Source: Cunninghamella blakesleeana
Taxonomy: Eukaryota; Mucoromycota; Mucoromycetes; Mucorales; Cunninghamellaceae
NCBI GenBank assembly: GCA_017871115.1
Contig: JAFCIZ010000002.1
Location: 124,001-188,000, forward strand
Reading direction: 5' to 3'
Length of the DNA stretch: 64,000 nucleotides
The notes below the pieces were generated by a model. The model saw only the letters and a program-made list of their open reading frames with translations, searched no databases and had not been told where the DNA came from. This document shows positions 49,680 to 62,027 of this stretch, piece after piece. The translations under genes and the position numbers were made by a program. Position 1 is the stretch's first letter. Every line of letters begins with the position of its first letter.

Positions 49680-50204
49680 TGGTATTTAATTCAAGTATTT
49701 AGGTATAAAAATAAAATAGTAATGTATGAAAAAAATTAAAAAACTACAAAAAGTGAATAAAAAAAAAGTTGGATTTGAAAAAAATTTAAAGTAAAATTTA
49801 TTCGTCCAAAAAAGGCAGGCAAAACTCAATTAACTTTTCTTTCAGTAAAAATCTTTGATCTACATAAATGATATAGTATATTGTTTTGTAAAATCATAAT
49901 ATAAATTTATTATATAAATGATAAATTATTATAAAGAATATTAAAGAAAAAATAAGATAACATACTATATTATATATATAATTTCATAGTTATTTTAATA
50001 AAATTTTGAAAACCGGATAAATCGGCAAATTACTTCACCGATACATTTATTCTCACCTTTTATTTCTGAACTTTATTTTCTAATTTTTTTTTTTTACTTC
50101 TTTTTCGATTTTTTCTCATATTCTTTTTTTTCTACATAACTTTTATACTTTAAAATAATAATAATATTAACAAGATCAAACAATTATCTGTACTAATTAA
50201 TGAT
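49680..50204. promoter_or_regulatory. Shared divergent promoter of two Zn2Cys6 genes
   Basis: A 525-base region between start codons of two oppositely oriented zinc-cluster genes. It contains CGG at 50013-50015 and 50021-50023 (both as CCGG or TCGG context), possible half-sites for zinc-cluster proteins, and pyrimidine-rich sequence near 50077-50130. The half-sites are too short to be convincing alone. Confidence 0.4.
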
Positions 50205-50567
50205 ATGGCAACTATAACTTGGACTACTGAAAGTTTACCAACTTGCGAATTACCTAATCAAGTTTATAGTGGTATGAAAAGAAATCGTGTTAATCGTGCC
50301 TGGTATGTTGGAATAAAATATAAAGTATTTATCTATCAAACTACATTTATAATAATTATTTAACAGTAAATATATATGTATGTTTGTTTATATATAATTT
50401 ATTAGTGATAAATGTAGACGAAGAAAAGTAAGATGTGATATTTCTGATAATGAAACTTCCTGTGAAAAGTGCACAAGAGCTGGTATTGAATGTACCTTCG
50501 AAACAAGGTCAGTATATATGTAAAATAAACATAAAACCATTACTATTATTATCCAGTACTGTTATTA

Positions 50568-50603
<36 letters not shown>

Positions 50604-52009
50604 TATTTTATTTTATACAACGTATTAGTCCAAGAAAAAAAGGTCCTCGAAGGTAAATAATAACAATAATAAATTAGTAGCAATAAGAGACTAATATGAT
50701 TATAATAAAAAATTAAAAAATAAAGTTTTTATTTATTTATTAAATAGTAACGTTTCAGAACTTGAAAGCCGTCTCAAACGTATAGAGCAACTTTTATTAA
50801 CAACCATGGAAAAAAAGATACAAAAAAATATAGACCAATATAATTGTAACGATGTCAACAACAATAACAGTAGCAATAACAATTCAACTCAATCTGTTAT
50901 TTCAACCATTCAGACCAATAATGATAACAATGAAAATAAAAAAACAGCAATTATTACTAATCAGTATCCTACTTCAACTTTTAACAGTAAATATGCAGAC
51001 GAATTAAATGATAATTACTTATTTAAGCAACACTTGATATCTCTTGGCAAATTGCGTTTCGGCGAAACTGTTCGTGGAATCAATGATTGGATATATAAAG
51101 TGGCTAGTATTGATAAACATACAAGTGATGAATTATTGAAAATGTAAAAAAAATACAACTTCATTAATTTGACATATTTATAATCATGCTAATCTAATCT
51201 AATCTAATATATTCTTATAAATTCATTATATATACTTCATCATAGATACTTTGCATACGTTCATCCACTTTTCCCTGTAGTAAATAAAAGTGAATTTTTA
51301 CAACAATATAGACAGCAGATTGGCAAATTACCTAGTCCACCATTGTTATGTGCCATGTATGGAACGGCTACTCGTTTCATCGAATGTTGTAAGGCTATTA
51401 GGAACCAAGATTTAATCACGGGTCATGTGCAAGGTCATTCTTCTGAAATTTGGTTTAATCAACATATGTCTTATGTCAAATGTAGTTTTGACCCTAGCTT
51501 ACCTATCATTCAATCTATTTTAATTACTATGCACTATCATGCTGGTAGTGAAAAAAAATGGAGCAATGCATGGATGTTAAATTCTGTGGTACGTATTTTT
51601 TTTATTTAATTTTATAAACATCTATGATAAATGCATACTTATACATGAGTTACTAATGTTAAACCTTGTTTTACACATATATATACTTATTTATTATAAA
51701 TAGGCAATACGTATGGTACGGATAAAAAAATTTTTTTTACGGAATGCAATATATAGATAGCATAGTAATTTTTTCTTTCTGTCTATTTTTATTTATTTGG
51801 TTACTAATTAGGCACAAGATATTGGATTACATCGGTCTTTAAATAACGGCAACCTAACCGAAAAGGAAATGGAAACAAGAAAAAGAGTATGGGGATTATT
51901 ATATAGTGTTGATAGATGGTTTTCTGCTGGTACTGGACGTCCCTTAACTGCGTTTGATGAGGTAATTATCTTTAGTTATATATAAATAAATGTATTAGTA
52001 ATTCAATAG

Positions 52010-52041
<32 letters not shown>

Positions 52042-53607
52042 CTTATATATTTATATATAGGATTGTGATGCATCAATTCCAAAGGAAATAATAGATTTAA
52101 CTGAAATATTGGATGATCCTTCTTATGAAAATAAATATAATCAAAACACTAAAAATAATGAAAAGGATAGCACAGCATTATTATTAGAACAGCCTCGATT
52201 TCCATCCGTAGCAACATGCCCTTTAACATTAATATGCAATTCAAAAATGCCAGCGTTTGAAGCTATTATTCACATCATAAAATTATCTAAAATTTTAGGT
52301 CAAGTCATTCAAAGCCTTTATACACCAGCAGCTAAAAAATATTGTTTAACCTATGGATGCACAGAAATTCTAAACTTATTGGAAAAATCACTTACTGAAT
52401 GGCGTTCTAATTTGCCATATTATTTACAAATATCCACTTCTAGTACGTATTTTGATCCAGCTTGTAATGACGAAGGGTTATTTGCTTTGAGAGGTAATTG
52501 TTATATACATGCATATATATATAATGAAAATATAAATAAATATATAAACTTATCTTTTAATTTTAATCATTATTTTTACTGTTACATTAGGCTTAGTCAA
52601 CATATGTTATTATACTGTATTAATTTTAATTCATCGACCATTTATTGAAAAAGACCCATTACTATTAGTTTCTCAAGTATCATTAAGTATTTGTTCCAAT
52701 GCAGCCATACGATGTGTAGATATAGCAGAAAAAATTCAATCAGAAGATTCAGTATTGGTTACTTGGGGATTTATTATGTATCCTATTTTTATTGCTTCTT
52801 TAATACATGTATATAATGCAAAACATCCCGATAGTATAGTATCTGATGTAGCTAAGGCAAATTTATTACGTGCATTAAACCTTTTAAAAAGATTCAGTAA
52901 ATTATCACCAATAGCTTATAAAATTTATACTGCACTTTATGATCTAGCAAAACAATATCGATACTTGCCAAATTGTGGACATGAAGAAAATAACTTTTGT
53001 GATACAACTGCGACTTCAACCGCTTGTCATTCAGTATCAGATTTAGAATCAAACGCTGTTATGGATTGGTTTAATAGCATTAACCCATCTTTGAAATCTA
53101 CTACAAAATCAACTGGTAAAATAAATAAATTACATACATTTCTATATTAATATTTATCAGTATACTGACTTTTATTCTTTTTATTTATTTATATTTTAAA
53201 AAAAATCTTTTATAGATATATTCGATCCTACAGGAATGCGTGTATTATTTCAAGCTGGATTAATAAATCGCCCTTCTGCAAATAATAATGAACAGGTGCT
53301 TCCAAGTATTTTACCTAATGTGAACAAAAATTCTATAGCAAATAACAATATATCTTTGCCATCACTACCAAAGATATTAAATGAACAACCATCTACGCAG
53401 CCTTATAAAGATTTTATACTGTATGAATATCACAATAAATGTGAAAAGGATCGTACCAGCAACAAATATAACAATAGTAATGGAACATCATCTTCTCAAT
53501 CATTACCTGCCATTTCTATTTTAAATGAAAAATTATATCCTGGAGACGTATTCTGGAATGTACCTTGCTCTATGGAATTAAGCGAATGGCCCTGCTTAAG
53601 CATTTAA
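50205..53607 (+). CDS. Zn2Cys6 transcription factor with fungal_trans domain
   Basis: Ten exons (50205-50302, 50406-50507, 50629-50652, 50748-51143, 51246-51588, 51704-51715, 51812-51961, 52061-52493, 52591-53115, 53216-53607) sum to 2475 bases, 824 residues. The zinc cluster begins at residue 33: CDKCRRRKVRC, CEKC and final Cys (CX2CX6CX8CX2CX6C), with SPRKKGPR linker and a coil (SELESRLKRIEQLLL). The regulatory domain includes AIRMAQDIGLHRSL, KRVWGLLYSVDRWFSAGTGRPLT and HRPFIEKD, then an Asn/Ser-rich tail. Exon 6 is a 12-base microexon (AIRM), needed to complete the conserved block. An intron falls after RM in the divergent neighbour as well, suggesting the two genes are paralogues. Confidence 0.9.
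51704..51715 (+). other. 12-nucleotide microexon (AIRM)
   Basis: Flanked by tag at 51701-51703 and gtacgg at 51716, it codes exactly four residues that the homologous block requires between NSV and AQDIGLH. Skipping keeps the frame but removes part of a conserved helix. Confidence 0.75.
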
Positions 53608-54277
53608 GAAAAAAAAATACAAAACCGAAATCAACCTAGACATTTATATAGCTTATTTTTTTAATAATAATCATTCATTTATATACTTTATTATTATTTT
53701 TATTATTATACTTCCTATTTAAACTTTTCTTTTTAATATACTATTTGTATTTTATTTTAATATCTATTTAAATCTTATTATATTTATCCTTTATAATATA
53801 CTATCCTTGTTATATATTTTTTACTTTTTCATTGTTTATATAATTATACCTATAATTCTATTAATACTTTTCAAATAAATGTTTTAAACCATTAAACCAT
53901 TAAATGATCACACAATAAATAAAAATAAAAACCAAAAAAAGTTCAAAAATAGATAATTTTTTAAAATAAATTAAAAAAAAGGAAAGAGAAATGCCAATTA
54001 TTACCGTTATTACTATTGTTTTAACAAATAGCTTTTTGTGAATATATTTTTAATCTTTGTATTTTATTATTATTATTATTTATTAAATAAAATTAATTAT
54101 GAATGATGAATGCTTGCAAATAAATTCTAAATAAATATAAAATTGTAAAAAAAAATGCATATGAATTTTTACAAACCGAAATAGTAAAAAAAAAAAAATG
54201 GTATGGCAAAATAAAATAAAATAAAATAGAATTGAATAAAATATATTGAATTTGAATACAAAAAATGATATTTTTTT
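53608..54277. other. Convergent 3' regions
   Basis: AT-rich sequence between convergent genes; no supported gene. Confidence 0.5.
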
Positions 54278-56611
54278 TTATGATCTTGATCGGCGAGTAG
54301 GAGTACCAGATTTTGGTTTGAAAGACATTTCCATTCCACCCATAGCTGTACGAGAAACACGATGTCCTTGGTTTGATTTTTTAGCTTTACTAGATTGTAA
54401 ACGAGATCCAAATGATTTATTTTCACTGCTTTTGAATTTACGTTCTGTGCTTCGAAGAGTTGTAATGGGTTTTGGTTTTTCCATTGATTTCGATTTAGGT
54501 CCAGACCTTTCTTTTCGTATTTTACTAACTAAGTCTTCATCACTATCACTATCACCATTGAGTTTATCACTATCATCTGAATCCATATCTTCATCGTCTT
54601 CTTCATCATCATTCATCATTTCATCATCATCTTCATCTTCATTATCTGAATCAAGTTTATCCTTTTTAGGTTGTTTTTGTTTAATACCAGGGTGTAATAA
54701 TTCATATTCTTTAGAATTCATATCCACTTCAAATTCAGGATCAGCAAACATAGCCTTGAAACGATCATCCTCCATAATAGATGTATCTGTTTTCTTTTTC
54801 TTTTTCTTATCATCTGTGCTTTCTTCCAATAATTGTTTAGCAAGTTGTTTATTGACAGCAGGTAATTTGTTGTTGGCGCGAATACGTGAAGCTCGTTCTT
54901 TTTCCAATTTTTCACGTACTTTACGTTCTTTATAATCATCATATTCAAATGGATTAGCAATAAGTTTAGCCTAAAATAAATATATAAAATTCATTCTTAG
55001 TATTTATATATGCTAATTTTATTAATATACATGTTATTACCTTTTCATATAATCTTAAATCGACAAAGAAACCATGCATATAAGCTTTGAGAACATTTGT
55101 ACCCATAAGATGTTCCAAACCAAGGGCTGCCAATTCCTTTCTTGTAACGAATTTGTATTCGTCGTAAACATCCCGGTTTGGATTTTCTTCCATTTCTTCT
55201 GTCAAGTTTTCCAAGAATGAAGCCCAACGAGGAGCAGGGCCCAATTGAGGGATGAAATAAGCACCCATTTGAATTCCTTCCTGAGCGGTAAACAAAAGCC
55301 CGCTATCACCAACCATGCATATATCATTGATATCGGTCTCGGGCTCAATAGAAGTGAAATGTTTACCCGTATTTCTATCCCAAATCTTGACAATCTTTTT
55401 ATCTGCTACAATTAATTTATCACCCCCTTGACCAGTTTCAAAATCACCTTGTTTAGTTGCTGATACTCCATCATGGAAATGGATATTTTTGATAGGAAAA
55501 CCATACTGATGATCCTTTACAATATAAGGAACACTTGTACGTAAATCATATAACAAGGTATGTCCTGTATTTGTCCCTACACCCATATTTAACCCATCAT
55601 TACGGAACGCCAAAGCTGTAATTTCTGTATGAGTAGGTTGATCATAACTAGTAGGAATAGGTAATTGATCTAAAACACCAACTCTTGCTCTTGATCGAGG
55701 ATCCCATAATTCTACTGTTCCATTTCCTGTTCCAAATCCAAATAATTGATGTGCTGGATTTATTTTTATACAATTGACACCTTCTGTGCCATCCGTTTGA
55801 ATAGAATTTAAAAATCTACCTTGTTCTAAATTAAGTCGATACACTTCTTGTGATGAAGCTGCAATCATTAAATCACATGTTGGAAAATGATAGGCTAAAT
55901 CTCTTCCAAATTTAGGTATTCTTGTACGGTAATGGATCCCACCTTGTGAGTGTAATTCAATAGACCGATCTGTTTGTAACAATGCTGATTTTGTCCAATC
56001 ATCAGATAATATCTATTAATAATAATGATAATGATAATAAAAAAAAGAAAAAGAAAAAGGACAAAGAAGAGGGTTTATTAGTAAATATACTTGTTATTAT
56101 TAATATTACTATTATATTGTATTACTATTATATATATTATCATTATTATTATTTTCCTTACTTCAAAGTTAATAGTTTCAGCATCAGTATGACGTTCAAA
56201 TTTCATAGAAACTTCTGCAAATTCATAGACCCTCATTTGGGGTTTATAAGTTCCTGTAGCTACTGCAAAGTTACCATCACGAGTTACTTTTATACGATTT
56301 GAAGCTTCTGGAAATTCAAAATCCTGAAGTAGCTCCACACGTGTACGATATTCTAATAACAATAACAATAATAATAATAATATAATATAATATAATATAA
56401 TATAAAAATTTAAATAAGTGAACCTAGTTTTTTAAGATCTTAAAAAAAAAAATTTTTATTAGCTGATTTATTTTTATTATTATTTACCAAAATCTTTTTT
56501 TAAAGCTTTCTTTTTCTTTCGTACAAGCCAATCAGGAATAGATCGAGACCCGAGTCCACCGGAAACAGTATATACTTTAACATTATTTGCTGTAGTAACA
56601 GGTAAAACCAT
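54278..56611 (-). CDS. ENP2: NOL10/ENP2, nucleolar WD-repeat ribosome biogenesis factor
   Basis: Four exons (56611-56488, 56352-56162, 56012-55041, 54970-54278) give 659 residues, close to the family size. SSU-processome factor acting in early 18S rRNA maturation in the nucleolus. The N-terminus has the typical SGGLGSRSIPDWL followed by a Lys-rich helix. Beta-propeller segments include KVTRDGNFAVATGTYKPQMR, FGTGNGTVELWDPRSR and GHTLLYDLRTSVPY. The NUC153-type segment MEDDRFKAMFADPEFEVD with EYELLHP is followed by a long acidic run (DNEDEDDDEMMNDDEEDDED) and a basic C-terminus (TPTRRSRS). The order of domains matches Enp2 exactly. Confidence 0.94.
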
Positions 56612-57822
56612 GTTTGATATTAAAATTTAGGTATGATCAAAAAAAAAAAATGGAAAAAGAAAGGTTGAAAAAAAAAACTGAGTACAAAAATTTTTTAAAC
56701 TTTTTTTTAGCCCAAAGCAGTCAAAATTATTTTCTTTGCAAAGTCGCATAAAGAAATAAATATAAAAGCCATAAAAGGAAATACGCAACCATATATTTAC
56801 TAGAAAAATTATTTTCGATTCTAAAAAAAATACTTTTATATACATAGTATACATGTAAGCTCATTCTTTATTGTAAAAATAGTAAACCTAATATATGTAA
56901 AAGGTTACTCAAAGTATTATATTCAAGTTAGATAATACTTTTTCTCTATGAATTAAAAAAATATTATTAAAACTGAATATTTATTTATCTTGACAGATTG
57001 TAAACTAACCGACGAGAGATTTTAATAGGTAACTAACATAACCATTTTCTATGTACAGGGTAACTTAATTTAGTTAGCCAGTATTTAAGGTAATTGCAAG
57101 AAAACTCATAATCATATAGTAAATATTTATATAGTTTAGCTATTAAAATCTCAACCCAATGGTTTGTTATCTGATGAGATAAATCAATGTTTAACTTGGT
57201 TATGTTTCTTCAAATAAATCACTAGGTAGCCAAGATCATTCTATGTAAGTTAATGTAAACATAGATAGTAATCACATTATTACTGTCTTAAATATCAAAC
57301 CTATCACTTTACTATTTATGGAGGTCAGCGATTTTTTAACCAAAATATCATCCTTTTTCTTTAAAAAAATAGTTAGAGTCCTTTTTTTTTAAAAAAAAAA
57401 TGCTTATAGTCGAAATGGTTTCCTATTATGGAATCCAGTAATATATGCATGACAATTCCCATTATTTTGTGATCTTTTGCTTTTTATATACAAGTATAAT
57501 ATAAGCTATCTCTTATTTAAATAAGATGATATTTATCTTATTTATATTGTATTAATGATTACTTTTAGAGGAAAAATTTATTTGAAAAAAAATCCGGAGT
57601 ATTAATTTTTTTTTAAAAATAATAATTATTGTTGTTTTCAAATTTGTTTCTCTCTTTCATTTTTATATATATATATATATTTGCTATTATATTATTAACT
57701 TGGTTCTTGTTTCTTTTGTTTTATTTTGTTTTTAATTTATTGTAAATACATAAAATAATAATATTATTATTGTTATTATAAATAAATTGATTAATAGATT
57801 AAATATTTAAATATAAACAAAT
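56612..57822. other. Divergent intergenic region
   Basis: 1.2 kb between divergent genes with no supported frame. A T-run/A-run junction lies at 57382-57401 and a (TA)n tract at 57663-57681. Confidence 0.5.
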
Positions 57823-58181
57823 ATGGGTTCTGAATTCATTTTATTAGAGCATAATAATGAGGAAGCAACTAACAATGGTGATAATAATTACAATAATAAA
57901 CGGCGATGTATCGACCTTGTATTAGATTTTGCACCTATGACCAAAGCTATCAATCCGGTATATCAATCGAATTCACTTGTGGTTGCACCTGATTTTAATT
58001 GCTCAGCTACTATTCAACCTGCTTTTGAAAATATATATGCTTTATTTCAATGTCAAAGCTCTTTTAGATTCCAACTCTCTTTTCTTTTACAGCAAGTAGA
58101 TGCTATTGTATTGTTTTTTTATGGAAAGGATTTGTAGGTATTTTTTCCTTTTTTTTTAATATATTTTATTAAAAAGATGAG

Positions 58182-58228
<47 letters not shown>

Positions 58229-59005
58229 ATGCCATTTTTTTTAAAGTAGAATATGGGAAGAGATGGAATATTATGTTGCAAAAAGCTAATTTTATAAAAA
58301 AACGTATTTTATTTATGGAAAGTACATCAGTCAGTGATAACGATTTATTATCTATAAGGTAAAAAATAAAATAATAACATATAAAAGTAATTAGATATAT
58401 AAATGACAATGAATGATATTAATATAATATTACCTTTTATTTTCTATTACTTTTATTTTCAAGTGCTAATATGGAACGGTTTAAAAAATATAATACTTTA
58501 CCATTAGCCATATCTATTGACTCTGAAGAAAGCCACCAATCTTATTTAAATCATTTTATGGATAAATATCAAGAATTATTACCATTTCCATTATGTAAAT
58601 ACAAATTTAAAAATACACATTTATTCATCATGACGTATATCACACATACTATTTAACATGAATTATTTATTTATATATGTTTATTTATATTTTTATATTA
58701 AAAAAAGTATCTGATCCAACAAGGTCTATTATTCGTCATTTCAATGTTTTGGATTTTAAAACCGGTTTTGCAAATAGGTACGTAAGATTGATGCTTTTAT
58801 GTCATTTTTATATTTTATAAAAAAAAAATGAACCAAATTAAAAAAGTTCTTATATATATATATATATTTAAACATTTGTAGGGCTGTATTTATTATAGAT
58901 CGTAAACGTCAAATTGAATTTTCATTTGTCCTTGGCGACGATCGAATTTTACACTCAATGAATACTATCATTACGATGGTAAATGATTCAAAAATAGAAA
59001 AATAG
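57823..59005 (+). CDS. Peroxiredoxin-like protein lacking the peroxidatic cysteine
   Basis: Five exons (57823-58133, 58323-58358, 58464-58594, 58708-58777, 58882-59005) sum to 672 bases, 223 residues. AhpC/TSA fold signatures appear in order: VVAPDFNCSAT, AIVLFFYGKDFTSVSD, LAISIDSEESHQSY, LPFPLLSDPTRSIIRHFNVLD and NRAVFIIDRKRQIEF. In active typical peroxiredoxins the DFTFVCP block holds the peroxidatic Cys; here it reads DFTSVSD, with Ser in its place and no Pro. A resolving VCP motif near the C-terminus is also missing. Exon 2 (36 bases) was chosen because it restores the DFT block; longer alternatives hit stops. Intron 1 contains a 44-base A-run. Likely a non-catalytic family member. Confidence 0.75.
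58184..58227 (+). repeat. 44-base poly(A) tract in an intron
   Basis: The longest homopolymer in the window lies inside intron 1 of the peroxiredoxin-like gene. Its length should be treated as approximate because of sequencing limits. Confidence 0.9.
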
Positions 59006-59547
59006 AAAAGAAAAAAAAAAAAAATGGCAACAACGTGAAAAAAATAAAGTTTATGCATCATAATGAATACTTAGATATATATATATATATATATGATAGA
59101 GAGATCTAGCTTTTTTTTAATGCAACTTTTTTTTTTAATCATAGTTACAAATGAACATAGCTACCACATGATGAGATGCTTTTTTTTATTATTATTTGAA
59201 TCATAACATTCAATTTTTTTTTCTTACATCATTCATCTCCTTCATTTTTAATAAAAAGTACTACATAGATTCTTTTTTATTTTTTATCATTCTTATATCC
59301 TTTCTTTATTTTAAAACCGAAACTAAAAATAAAAAGGTAAAAAATGAATAAAGAAAAAAAAAATATACATAGAATTATACATATAAATATACATCTATAT
59401 ATAATATGATTTAATAATAATAGAAATAAAAGGTATCATATTCAAAAAAGGAAAGAAAATAAGGGGGGAGAGAAAGAAAAAAAAATATGGAGGGAAAAAC
59501 GTTTTTTGGTTATAAATATAAATAAATACGTAAGTGAAAAAAAAAAA
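59006..59547. other. Convergent 3' regions
   Basis: AT-rich, homopolymer-rich sequence between convergent genes. No gene supported. Confidence 0.5.
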
Positions 59548-61383
59548 TTAATCCATTCTAAGTAATTCGGCAATCACAGCAGAACCTCGTAATAAAGAAA
59601 CAAGGTTTGTCATAAACGTAATGGTACCTGATTCTTTTTGAGTATGTTTATCTTGATAAATGATCACTAAAATAGTATGTTCATCGACTCTTGCTAAATA
59701 ATAAGTACTTGTCAACATATTATCAAAAAAATGAAAAGGCATTCCTTTTGGATCATTTAGTTTATTTTGGCTCCCTTGTATAATTGATATGATATTTGGT
59801 AAATGATCGTTGGGCGGTTGCTATAAATTAAAATATAAAGTATCCAAATAAATAAGTAAATGGTATTTACAGATGCACGCATATATATCAAATCTTACGG
59901 AAGGTAAACTAAAAATGAAAGGAAAAGAATGAATGCCTTGTGGTGGTTCATAAGGTATTCCATGGCAAACGAACCCTTCAGGATAGAACGGTTTATCTTT
60001 TTTTACTTCATAAACAAGTCCTATATATTGAGCGCCATGTTTTTTTCTAAAGCTTGTTATCCTATTTAATATAAAAATAAATAAACAAATAAATAAAAAA
60101 GTAATAAAAATTAATGATCAAAAAATAAAACAAAATCAAAGAATACTTTACATATCATAATAATCAGGATTAATTCCTTTCCATAAAGATCTTTCAGGAT
60201 CATCCTCAACTAATATTCTTTCCTTGGATAATAAAATTGTGTGAAAATATAAAGTCATTTTTGCTGTCAAGTTTGCCAAATATTTACAATACCATCTTAT
60301 CGTTGGTGGCCAGTGATCTCCTTGTTTTTGATTTTTACTCTACATATATATATATATATATGTGTTGTGTGTAAACATGGATAGAATAAATAATATATTT
60401 ATATATCTATATATCTATATATTACTTACATCATTATTATTATAACTTGAAAATAAACCAAAAGGCCAACTTATATGTTCTTTGGTCTCTTCGTGTCGAA
60501 TGGATGATTTTTCGGGGTAGTCTTGAGTATGACATTGTGATTTCCAATCCATCAACTCTTGTTTACAAACAAATAAATCCATACATGCATCTTGAAAAGC
60601 ATAATTAATGATATCCTTTCGTGATTGTAATAATTTGGTTAAAATTTGAATTTCTTTTTTTATACCCAAACCTAAAAATCCTAAACGTTTTGTAATCTCG
60701 GTTTGTTCGACTGTGATCATCATAGTTTGAAGCTCACATAATATATCCACTGTTGGTGATTTAGTTGAAGGTGATACAATATGCTGATACCTATTTTGAT
60801 ATTATAAAATAATAAATTATATTAAGTGGTTGATTATTATCATTATTATTATTGTTTTCCCTGATATTATGAACATTTGTTTATAAATACACAAGTTTTT
60901 CTTTCCTTTTTAAAACCTTACACGTTAATCAAATTTTGTCTTAAAGTGCATAAACTATTGATCCCAGCCATAATACTTAAGTAAGCTGATCTTTCAAAAT
61001 AATTTGTAATAGTTGTATTATTTTCTAGAGCATGATATTCTTTGTTTAAATCTTCGGAAAGGTAGATATACATTGAATTTAAAAGCTATATATATATATA
61101 TATATATATATATTTAAAAATATAAAAAAAAGTTAAACATATATATATATATATATATATGTTGGCTATACTATTATTTCAAGTTGTAGAAATAATTATT
61201 TTTAATATTATTGATAATAAAGCTAAACTTACACTATCCTTTCTCATAAACCATTTTGGTTTCATAAATGATAGTTGAGTATATAAACTTTCACAGTTGA
61301 TAAGCTTGTTAATAATATTTCCGAGAGGTTGGTATGTCTATTATTATTGTTATTGTTATAAAGCATAAATATTTCAATATAGG

Positions 61384-61429
<46 letters not shown>

Positions 61430-61636
61430 TATATTATTTTTTAAAAATTTATTTTAACGAATCTAAAATAGAATAAAAAAAATAGAATAAATTGAATTGT
61501 TCTTATTTTAATTTAAATAAAATTTATTTATAAATATTTTACTTACACGTACAAGTTTATTTGCTAGTTTACTTGCTGCCGGATAATCAAAAGCGCCTAT
61601 AGCTTGTAATATGGGAGTACATATATCTTCATTCAT
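59548..61636 (-). CDS. KICS2: KICSTOR subunit KICS2 (C12orf66) orthologue
   Basis: Seven exons (61636-61547, 61337-61233, 61085-60922, 60790-60430, 60339-60152, 60061-59899, 59820-59548) give 447 residues, the length of animal KICS2. In animals this subunit is part of KICSTOR, which holds GATOR1 at the lysosome for nutrient control of TORC1. Matching blocks, judged from memory of the animal protein, are ESLYTQLSF...RKDS in the N-terminal helical part, MTLYFHTILL, NPDYYDMITSFRKKHGAQYI, EPPQGIHSFPFIFSLPS, HLPNIISII, FFDNMLTSTYYLARVDEHTI and the ITFMTNLVSLLRG end. Introns 2 and 3 contain long (TA)n tracts. The other KICSTOR subunits are not in this window. Confidence 0.85.
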
Positions 61637-62027
61637 ATATATTTTATTAACAATTGTTTAAATTGAAAAAGAAAAAGAAAAAAAATTGAATACTTCAAAT
61701 TCCGCTTTTTTTTATTTTTTTAAATAAGAAATACAAAGCATTATTTTCTAAATTGAACTTTTTTGTATATTTAACAATTCAATGATTTGCTTTTTAAAGA
61801 TGATTATCAAAATATAAATTTATAAAAAATGAATTATATTTAATGGATCTATTTTTTTATTCTTTTTATATAATAAATAAATCCTTAATGATATATACTG
61901 CCAAGGCTAAAAAAAATTATACGGCACAACATTTTAATTCCCGCCAATTTTTTTTTACTAAAATGTTTTTTTGCGTACACTTTTTCTTTTTTACCTATTT
62001 TTTTTATTGTTCATAGAAAAACATCTA
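61637..62027. promoter_or_regulatory. Divergent promoter region of KICS2 and ARPC4
   Basis: 391 bases between start codons on opposite strands. T-rich on the + strand near 61965-62010, just upstream of ARPC4. No specific element recognised. Confidence 0.45.

Noticed and set aside
54246..54935. 229-codon frame antisense to NOL10
   Set aside because: The serine-rich translation mirrors the acidic Asp/Glu run of NOL10 and is an artefact of codon composition.
58236..58361. Longer exon 2 of the peroxiredoxin-like gene (YGKRWNIMLQ...)
   Set aside because: No donor in exon 1 gives the required phase, and the shorter exon at 58323 restores the conserved DFT block.
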